Shown one piece after another: positions 7,992 through 12,381 of a DNA stretch of 12,381 bases. The notes beneath the pieces are model-generated. The model did not search any database. It saw only the letters and a list, made by a program, of their open reading frames with translations, and was not told where the DNA came from. How positions within the stretch are numbered: position 1 is the first letter of the stretch; the number at the start of each line of letters is the position of its first letter. The translations under genes were made by a program, and so were the position numbers. Source of the stretch: Bacteriovoracaceae bacterium (GTDB lineage: Bacteria > Bdellovibrionota > Bacteriovoracia > Bacteriovoracales > Bacteriovoracaceae); NCBI GenBank assembly GCA_023151145.1, contig JAKLJM010000090.1:1-12381 (forward strand), written 5' to 3'.

Positions 7992-9345
7992 TAACTGCTT
8001 TTGCTACAGATTTAGGAACCATTTTCTCCCAACCTTCATCGCCGTCTTGAATCATTCTAAGAACAGTTCTAGACCAAATATGAATAACATTTTTATCGTA
8101 ATCTGTAATGTCTTCAATATATTTGTTTTCTGTTAGGAATAAGAGCATAAAGAGATGCTCATCTTTTAAAGTCATATTGTGAGTGGTTTTTAATTCTCCT
8201 GCATCATCAAGAGAAGGATAAACGTATACCTTTGATTTTGGCTCAAAAAGTCCACCAAGCTGATGAAGCAATTTGCCTTCTTCAACTTTCATAAATGTGT
8301 CTTCTAAATTGTATGTCCCCATCACATAGGCAATTTTCTTTTTAGAGAGTTTATTTAAAAAGATATTTAATTCTGCATAAGTGTCTGAGCTAGAGATAAG
8401 CACATTGTGCCCAAGTGCCGAGAGAAGATCTACGCGCGCTAAAAAATCTTCGTTATCGACCATTCCACGTTCAATAAGTTGCGACATAGATATTTCTGGC
8501 AGAACGAGAATATTTTTTTGTTCTTCAGAATCTAAACTTACTTTAAATTTTGCTAGTCCTGTATTTAACATATCTAAACTCAACAGAGTCGTTGGTCTAA
8601 ATCCCCCTCGCAAAACTAAAACATTCTTTTTATAAATGACATCACTGGCCTGAACAACTTTTCCGTCACCATCAAAAATGACGGCTTCACAAAGTTTTCT
8701 CTTAACAAGTTCAAGACAAAGAAGCCTTGAATCAACGCCAAAAAAAGCGTCTCCAGAAACACGGATCATATCAATTTGAATACGAGAATTAGATAACCCA
8801 TCCATTAAACCAGAAATAAATTGTTCACGATCATGAGCATAGTTATAAACGGCATGAATGAGGTTAACACCAATTAAGCCGACTGCTTCTTGTTGTTGAG
8901 TGTTTTCAGCATCAAGCATTTTAATATGCATAATAACTTCTGATGGTTTGGCTTTGGCCTTATGTTGGAATTTTACTCCAAGCCATCCGTGATTATCCCC
9001 AGTGCCACGATAGGATTTGGCGGCCACGGTGTCAGCGAAAGCGAAAAATGTAGTTTCCGGATGGCGAATTTCACTTAAACGATCGACTAATTGATTAAAT
9101 TCGTGATCAAGCATTTTATGCAAACGATCTTCACACACATAACGTCCTGAAGATTCCTTCCCATAGACAGAATCAGAGACCGTCATGTCATAGGCAGAAA
9201 TTGATTTGGCAATGGTCCCTGCGGCTCCGCCCGCCCGAAAAAAGTGTCTGGCCACTTCCTGGCCGGCGCCAATTTCGGCGAACGTACCATAAATATGAGG
9301 ATTGAGATTAATCTCAAGCGCTTTTTGTCTTTGTCCTAGACCCAT
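7954..9345 (-). CDS. Conserved protein of unknown function, 463 residues
   Basis: I recognise this as a widespread conserved bacterial protein with the block GTFAEIGAGQEVARHFFRAGG (split here as GTFAEIGAGQEV and ARHFFRAGG, residues 20-40), then AGTIAKS and SAYDM (to residue 54), HGWLGVKFQ (119-127), TQQQEAVGLIGVNL (about 149-162) and MVPKSVA near the end. From memory it appears in databases under conflicting names (nicotinate-nucleotide adenylyltransferase, TonB-dependent receptor). I see no signal peptide, no barrel-like pattern and no clear nucleotidyltransferase motif, so I assign no function; it is probably cytoplasmic. The ATG at 9345 has only a weak AAGAA ribosome site. The last residues (NYFISSFIILFS) are the out-of-frame reading of the nuclease signal peptide, so the natural end was probably near SVAK, at about 8001. 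It is divergent from the ferredoxin-like gene, with 76 bases between. Confidence 0.75.
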   Translation of the reverse strand: MGLGQRQKALEINLNPHIYGTFAEIGAGQEVARHFFRAGGAAGTIAKSISAYDMTVSDSVYGKESSGRYVCEDRLHKMLDHEFNQLVDRLSEIRHPETTFFAFADTVAAKSYRGTGDNHGWLGVKFQHKAKAKPSEVIMHIKMLDAENTQQQEAVGLIGVNLIHAVYNYAHDREQFISGLMDGLSNSRIQIDMIRVSGDAFFGVDSRLLCLELVKRKLCEAVIFDGDGKVVQASDVIYKKNVLVLRGGFRPTTLLSLDMLNTGLAKFKVSLDSEEQKNILVLPEISMSQLIERGMVDNEDFLARVDLLSALGHNVLISSSDTYAELNIFLNKLSKKKIAYVMGTYNLEDTFMKVEEGKLLHQLGGLFEPKSKVYVYPSLDDAGELKTTHNMTLKDEHLFMLLFLTENKYIEDITDYDKNVIHIWSRTVLRMIQDGDEGWEKMVPKSVAKAVNYFISSFIILFS

Positions 9346-9357
9346 AATTCTTAAACC

Positions 9358-9385
9358 TTGCTGTAAAATGAGATATACTTATGAT
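9358..9385 (+). promoter_or_regulatory. Possible promoter of the ferredoxin-like gene
   Basis: TATGAT (9380-9385, followed by AAA) is a good -10. TTGCTG (9358-9363) lies 16 bases upstream as a partial -35. An AAAGGA ribosome site precedes the ATG at 9422. No clear opposite-facing promoter for the 463-residue protein could be picked out in the same 76-base gap. Confidence 0.4.
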
Positions 9386-9421
9386 AAATCTTTTTAAAGC
9401 GTCTGAAAATAAAGGAAAAAT

Positions 9422-9724
9422 ATGAGTACTCCTAAACTAAAATGCCACGTTTTTGTGTGCACCTCATGCACCTACAAAGAATTCAACGGCAATGAATCTA
9501 ACCCGGAAATTGCCAAAAATATCCGCTCTACCGTTAAGACGGAAGCCGTTAAAAAATATGGCCGTGACAACGTCCGGGTATCGGCCGTTAACTGCTTAGG
9601 AACCTGCGAGCATGGGATTAGTGCTGTTATGTACCCGCAAAATGAATGGAAACTTAATCTTCGCGAGCACGATGCCCCAGATCTGTTAAATTGGATTGAT
9701 AGCAAAATGACCCCAAATTCCTAA
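9422..9724 (+). CDS. Thioredoxin-fold [2Fe-2S] ferredoxin-like protein (CxxC variant)
   Basis: Small 100-residue cytoplasmic protein resembling the (2Fe-2S) ferredoxins with a thioredoxin fold and the related NuoE-like domains. It has HVFVCTSC (C13, C16) near the N-terminus and VNCLGTCEHG (C58, C62) in the middle, followed by the strand ISAVMYPQNEW. The second pair, CLGxC, is the family signature. In classical members the first two ligands are about 12 residues apart; here they are CxxC, as in DUF1636-type relatives, with an extra C8. Cluster binding is likely but not proven. The ATG follows a good AAAGGA site. It is divergent from the 463-residue conserved protein and its redox partner is unknown. 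Confidence 0.75.
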   Translation: MSTPKLKCHVFVCTSCTYKEFNGNESNPEIAKNIRSTVKTEAVKKYGRDNVRVSAVNCLGTCEHGISAVMYPQNEWKLNLREHDAPDLLNWIDSKMTPNS

Positions 9725-9732
9725 CCTCAATC

Positions 9733-9751
9733 AAGGTTCCTGGAACCTTTT
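9733..9751 (+). terminator. Perfect 17-base palindrome, weak terminator or operator
   Basis: AAGGTTCC (9733-9740), T, GGAACCTT (9742-9749) lies eight bases after the stop of the ferredoxin-like gene. As RNA it gives a stem of six with a five-base loop but is followed by only two further T before AGGGG, so it is a weak Rho-independent terminator at best. Its perfect symmetry also allows a protein-binding site. Confidence 0.4.
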
Positions 9752-9806
9752 AGGGGAAAAAACTCTCAATTATTAACTCTGGCTGTCCGAGAAGACTAAA
9801 ACGGTA

Positions 9807-9812
9807 TATAAT
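9807..9812 (+). promoter_or_regulatory. -10 element of the small membrane protein gene
   Basis: A perfect TATAAT at 9807-9812, 65 bases before the small ORF. No good -35 is visible at 16-18 bases upstream (TGTCCG at 9784-9789), which could mean that an activator is needed. Transcription would start near 9819 and give a leader of about 60 bases. Confidence 0.5.
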
Positions 9813-9819
9813 AAGTTTA

Positions 9820-9877
9820 TCTACCGCCTTCACCCTCATCCCGAGCGGTTTAGAAGGATGATTCTCTGGAGGATGAT
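9820..9877 (+). promoter_or_regulatory. Structured leader with duplicated GGATGAT
   Basis: The leader contains ACCGC (about 9823-9827) facing GCGGT (9845-9849), and TCATCC (9836-9841) that can pair with either of two GGATGA copies, at 9856-9861 or 9871-9876. The second copy carries the downstream part of the Shine-Dalgarno (GGAGG, 9868-9872). The two pairings are mutually exclusive: one hides the ribosome site and the other leaves it free. No known riboswitch is recognised; a regulatory switch is inference. Confidence 0.3.
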
Positions 9878-10012
9878 ATGTCTCAATTCCAACTAGCTCC
9901 ACACTTCATTGATCTTGCGATTACGTTATCTGTAGTGACTCTTTTTATTACAGCATTGGTTTTAAAATCAAAACCAGAGCTAAAACGTGTTCCTGTAAGA
10001 ATTAAAAAATAA
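9878..10012 (+). CDS. Small single-pass membrane protein, 44 residues
   Basis: A short ORF beginning MSQFQLAPHF with one hydrophobic segment (about residues 10-29, IDLAITLSVV then TLFITALVL) and a strongly basic tail (KSKPELKRVPVRIKK). By the positive-inside rule the tail is cytoplasmic and the N-terminus is outside. Support that it is real: a very good GGAGG Shine-Dalgarno five bases before the ATG, a perfect TATAAT upstream, and a clean stop just before the converging serine acetyltransferase gene. I do not recognise a family. Size and shape recall small accessory subunits of membrane complexes, but no subunit identity is claimed. No partner gene is adjacent. Confidence 0.65.
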   Translation: MSQFQLAPHFIDLAITLSVVTLFITALVLKSKPELKRVPVRIKK

Positions 10013-10018
10013 AATATT

Positions 10019-10852
10019 CTACTTTTCGAAGTGGAAGTCTTGAGTGTTTTTCACTCCGGTTTTCACTTCGCTTTTATGATAGACCACCGAATTTTTTTCC
10101 GTTGATTTTGTTAGCCACACATTCCCACCAATAATTGACCCTTCTCCAATAATTGTCTCTCCGCCTAGAACAGTTGCATTTGAATAAATCACTACATTGT
10201 TTTCAATCGTTGGATGTCTTTTTATCCCTTTTAAATTCACATGAACACTCAGTGCCCCAAGTGTTACACCTTGATATATTTTCACATGATCTCCCACCAC
10301 CGTCGTTTCACCGATGACAACGCCAGTGCCGTGATCAATAAAAAAATATTTACCAATTTTTGCCCCTGGATGAATATCAATGCCGGTTTTTGAGTGGGCC
10401 AATTCAGTAATGAGACGAGGAATCAAAGGAATTTCTAGTTGATAAAAAACGTGAGCGATTCGATAACAAAAAATGGCCTTGAAGCCTGGATAACACAAAA
10501 CCACTTCGTTTAAACTTTTTGCTGCGGGATCATTTTCAATAAAGCTTTGAATGTCCAATAACAGCGTCTCATAAACCTGATCTAATGTTGAAAAAAATTC
10601 TGATATTTTTTTTTGACATTCGCTTTCGCTTTTACACATTACTGCAAATACTTTTTTCAACTGACATTGAAGATTAGAAAAATGCGCCTGAATATCGTTT
10701 TCTGAAAGGACAAAATTAGCGCGTCTTTCTGGAAAGAGAACGAAAAATAAATCATCAATAAAAGTTGCGAGCAATTCGGTATCTACAGCATTTTTATCCG
10801 TAGTCTGAAGCCGAGAATAGATTTTTTTAGATAAACCAATGACTTGTTCCAT
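10019..10852 (-). CDS. cysE: Serine O-acetyltransferase (CysE/EpsC type)
   Basis: Makes O-acetyl-L-serine from serine and acetyl-CoA, the first step of cysteine synthesis, in the cytoplasm. The 277-residue protein has a helical N-terminal region (about 1-140, with the conserved YPGFKAIFCYRIAH at 121-134) and a left-handed parallel beta-helix of hexapeptide repeats (about 155-250). The catalytic block reads GIDIHPGAKIG with D159, then IDHGTGVVIGET with H174, equivalent to Asp143 and His158 in characterised enzymes. KRHPTI supplies the conserved H213. The long N-terminal region suggests the EpsC-type subgroup. No cysK neighbour is present. The ATG at 10852 has an AGGCGGG site. A UUCG-size hairpin at the stop codon followed by a U-rich tract may act as terminator. 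The gene converges on the small membrane protein gene with six bases between the stops. Confidence 0.9.
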   Translation of the reverse strand: MEQVIGLSKKIYSRLQTTDKNAVDTELLATFIDDLFFVLFPERRANFVLSENDIQAHFSNLQCQLKKVFAVMCKSESECQKKISEFFSTLDQVYETLLLDIQSFIENDPAAKSLNEVVLCYPGFKAIFCYRIAHVFYQLEIPLIPRLITELAHSKTGIDIHPGAKIGKYFFIDHGTGVVIGETTVVGDHVKIYQGVTLGALSVHVNLKGIKRHPTIENNVVIYSNATVLGGETIIGEGSIIGGNVWLTKSTEKNSVVYHKSEVKTGVKNTQDFHFEK

Positions 10853-10885
10853 ACAACCCGCCTAAAAGAGCTAAATTCATACCCT

Positions 10886-10914
10886 ATTATGCCCTAAAAG
10901 CCTTATATGGTCAT
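10886..10914 (-). promoter_or_regulatory. Promoter of the serine acetyltransferase gene
   Basis: On the minus strand, ATGACC (10914-10909) and CATAAT (10891-10886) are 17 bases apart and resemble TTGACA and TATAAT at four and five of six positions. Transcription would start about 27 bases before the ATG. Confidence 0.5.
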
Positions 10915-10935
10915 GAGTAAAATATTCAGCCTCCC

Positions 10936-10964
10936 TTGTAAAAAATGCTTAAAGGGACTAAATT
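10936..10964 (+). promoter_or_regulatory. Possible promoter of the trypsin-like protease gene
   Basis: TTGTAA (10936-10941) and TAAATT (10959-10964) are 17 bases apart, each matching four of six consensus positions. A CCCC (10968-10971) and GGGG (10977-10980) hairpin follows, whose right arm is the Shine-Dalgarno of the protease. With this promoter the RNA would begin inside the left arm, so masking would need an upstream start. Confidence 0.4.
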
Positions 10965-10988
10965 GCGCCCCAAACAGGGGACGTCTCT

Positions 10989-11954
10989 ATGATGAAGAAA
11001 GCTAGTACTAAGGCCATAAATTTAAAAATGATGTTTTTTACATTAACTGTGGGATCGATCTCTTTTACTCCGGTTTGCGCCGATTTAGTGCGTGCCAATG
11101 ACATTGTCGCTCCTCAAGTCATCTATGATACGGATTCAAGAGTTGAATCTAGACTATATAAAGACGAAAAATTTAGAGAACTTCGAAAAGCTGTGGCCAT
11201 TAGAGTGCAAGATTATCGATTAGAAAAGAGAAATGATGGATCAGGATTAGTTGATTTCTCAAAAATTACACTTGAAGAAATGGCTCCAGATATGTGTACG
11301 GAAGAAAGATTTAAACAACAATATAGTCTAGGGAATTGTACAGGTTTTATTGTCGATGAAAAAACCCTAGTAACCGCAGGACACTGTATGTTTTCAGAAG
11401 TTGACTGCGAATCTTATAAATGGGCCTTTGGCTTTGAAGATAATACCGAAGTCTTAAAAGAAGAAAATGTTTATAGTTGTAAAAAAATCATTTCTCAATC
11501 ATTTGAATACAGTGAAACAAAAGTCAGTGACTATGCAGTCATTGAACTAGATCGACCAGTAAAAGGAATTAAACCTTTAAAAATGAGAAAATTTGGAAGA
11601 CCGCTCATTGGAACTAATTTGGTTGTAATCGGACACCCCATGGGACTTCCTTTAAAAACAGCTGATGGAGCTAAAGTTTCCTCTTTAAATGAAAAAGAAA
11701 GAGAAGATATTTTTGGTTCATTGAAACTTAGAAAAAATTATCTTGAAGCCAATCTTGATACCTATGGCGGAAACTCTGGTTCTCCTGTATTTAACAAAAG
11801 AACTGGAAAAGTCGAAGGAATCCTCATTCAAGGCTACGAAGACTTTGAATGGGATGAAAAAGAACAATGCGAAAGATCCATCACATTAAAAGGTGGGTTG
11901 TTTAATTCCTATGAAAAGATCATGCGTATTAATAAAATACCGGCCTTAAAATAA
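10989..11954 (+). CDS. Exported trypsin-like (chymotrypsin-fold, S1) serine protease
   Basis: Secreted or periplasmic endopeptidase of 321 residues. The N-terminus is a signal peptide: basic residues, a hydrophobic core (about 15-28) and a likely cut after VCA (residue 31). The catalytic triad is complete: H131 in LVTAGHC, D179 in SDYAVIEL, and S261 in GGNSGSP, in the correct order. C116 and C132 bracket the His loop as the usual disulphide, and other cysteines (C102, C139, C162) may pair. About 85 residues between the signal and the protease core (up to NCTGFIV at 115-121) may form a propeptide or an accessory segment. The GNSGSP motif is like V8/glutamyl-endopeptidase-type members rather than GDSGGP, but the specificity is not assigned. 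The first of two adjacent ATG codons was used, with an AGGGGA site eight bases before it. A strong terminator follows directly. Confidence 0.9.
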   Translation: MMKKASTKAINLKMMFFTLTVGSISFTPVCADLVRANDIVAPQVIYDTDSRVESRLYKDEKFRELRKAVAIRVQDYRLEKRNDGSGLVDFSKITLEEMAPDMCTEERFKQQYSLGNCTGFIVDEKTLVTAGHCMFSEVDCESYKWAFGFEDNTEVLKEENVYSCKKIISQSFEYSETKVSDYAVIELDRPVKGIKPLKMRKFGRPLIGTNLVVIGHPMGLPLKTADGAKVSSLNEKEREDIFGSLKLRKNYLEANLDTYGGNSGSPVFNKRTGKVEGILIQGYEDFEWDEKEQCERSITLKGGLFNSYEKIMRINKIPALK

Positions 11955-11990
11955 AAAAAGCCCCATCATTATTTTGATGGGGCTTTTTTT
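11955..11990. terminator. Bidirectional Rho-independent terminator
   Basis: GCCCCATCA (11960-11968) and TGATGGGGC (11975-11983) form a perfect 9-base stem with a 6-base loop, flanked by five A and seven T. It works in both directions: for the protease gene from the left, and for the chemotaxis receptor gene from the right, whose TAA overlaps the T tract. Confidence 0.93.
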
Positions 11991-12381
11991 ATGCTACTAA
12001 TTTAATCTCTGTAGATAACTCTTTCATTTCTTGAATCGATTCAGCATTATAACCATCAACCGTTGCTACTAAGTTAGCCACCTGTTTTCTTAAATTAAGT
12101 GCTTGCTTAGATAATTTCTCAGCGGCTTTAGCGGATTCCGTGGAATTTGAAGAGTTAATTTGTGTGACTTGATCAAGCTGGGAAACAGCTTTGGTAATCT
12201 CTTGAACACCTAATGATTGTTCCTTACTTGCATTGGCAATTTCTGAAACCCTATTAGTCACTTCAGAAACAGATTCTACAATTTCATTAAGAACTTCACG
12301 ACACTCAAGTGCTACATGATTTCCTTTCTCAATGTTCGTCTTTCCATTCTGAATAAGTTTATTCACTTTTTCAGTTGAATG
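11989..12381 (-). CDS. Methyl-accepting chemotaxis protein, C-terminal part (partial at window edge)
   Basis: Transducer that passes chemoeffector signals to the CheA-CheW kinase complex at the cell pole. Only the last 131 codons are visible; the frame is open to base 12381 (H-S-T-E-K-V-N-K at its visible start), so the true start is outside the window and the in-frame GTG at 12366 is not a start. The sequence is a heptad-patterned signalling helix with the recognisable block ANASKEQSLGVQEITKAV, then SQLDQVTQINS and EKLSKQALNLRKQV. This matches the C-terminal methylation helix of the receptor signalling domain; the kinase-contact tip and sensor lie upstream. There is no C-terminal NWETF-type tether. 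It ends just inside the shared terminator. Confidence 0.88.
   Translation of the reverse strand, partial: HSTEKVNKLIQNGKTNIEKGNHVALECREVLNEIVESVSEVTNRVSEIANASKEQSLGVQEITKAVSQLDQVTQINSSNSTESAKAAEKLSKQALNLRKQVANLVATVDGYNAESIQEMKELSTEIKLVA

Noticed and set aside
7954..8006. Programmed frameshift joining the 463-residue protein to the nuclease
   Set aside because: There is no slippery heptamer or downstream pseudoknot visible, and a fusion would place a signal peptide in the middle of a cytoplasmic protein. A lost start codon is simpler.
8381..8635. Plus-strand 84-residue ORF opposite the 463-residue conserved protein
   Set aside because: Antisense to conserved protein-coding sequence, with no start context or recognisable domain.
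9472..9705. Minus-strand 77-residue ORF opposite the ferredoxin-like gene
   Set aside because: The plus-strand frame has the ferredoxin cysteine signature and a good ribosome site; this is its shadow.
9878..10012. Identification of the small membrane protein as an ATP synthase or cytochrome oxidase accessory subunit
   Set aside because: Only the size and the one-helix plan are similar; there are no diagnostic residues and no partner genes nearby.
12364..12366. GTG as the start of the chemotaxis protein gene
   Set aside because: The same frame is open to the window edge and the sequence is the C-terminal end of a much longer receptor, so this is an internal valine codon.

Overview
The window is AT-rich, with densely packed genes on both strands. 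A ClpB chaperone with a heat-shock type promoter, an outer membrane factor, an RND pump, a chemotaxis receptor and several exported hydrolases point to a Gram-negative, motile, didermic bacterium. The low GC, the exported S1/P1 nuclease and the trypsin-like protease would fit a member of the Bdellovibrionota (Bacteriovorax/Halobacteriovorax-like), but that placement is inference from general character. No mobile element, CRISPR array, rRNA or tRNA was seen.

Layout. 1-1582 (minus): N-terminal half of ClpB, running off the left edge. 1583-1810: divergent control region with a sigma-32-like promoter and nested inverted repeats on the clpB side, and an extended -10 promoter plus a TetR-type palindrome on the efflux side. 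1811-7145 (plus): a compact three-gene efflux operon (TolC-like outer membrane factor, RND pump, TetR regulator) that lacks the usual periplasmic adaptor gene; it ends in a bidirectional terminator. 7179-9345 (minus): an S1/P1 zinc nuclease behind a 463-residue conserved protein of unknown function. 9422-9724 (plus): a small thioredoxin-fold ferredoxin-like protein. 9725-9877: a palindrome, a perfect TATAAT and a leader. 9878-10012 (plus): a 44-residue membrane microprotein with a strong Shine-Dalgarno. 10019-10852 (minus): serine O-acetyltransferase. 10989-11954 (plus): an exported trypsin-like protease with its own terminator. 11989-12381 (minus): the C-terminal end of a methyl-accepting chemotaxis protein, running off the right edge.

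How the genes relate. The efflux operon is a functional unit, probably autoregulated by its own TetR protein. The other loci look like independent housekeeping or envelope/secretion genes. The points that most deserve a second look are the clpB leader, the nuclease gene whose signal peptide and first zinc ligands lie upstream of any normal start codon, the missing adaptor in the efflux operon, and the small membrane protein with a duplicated GGATGAT leader. I did not find a clearly new multi-gene system.
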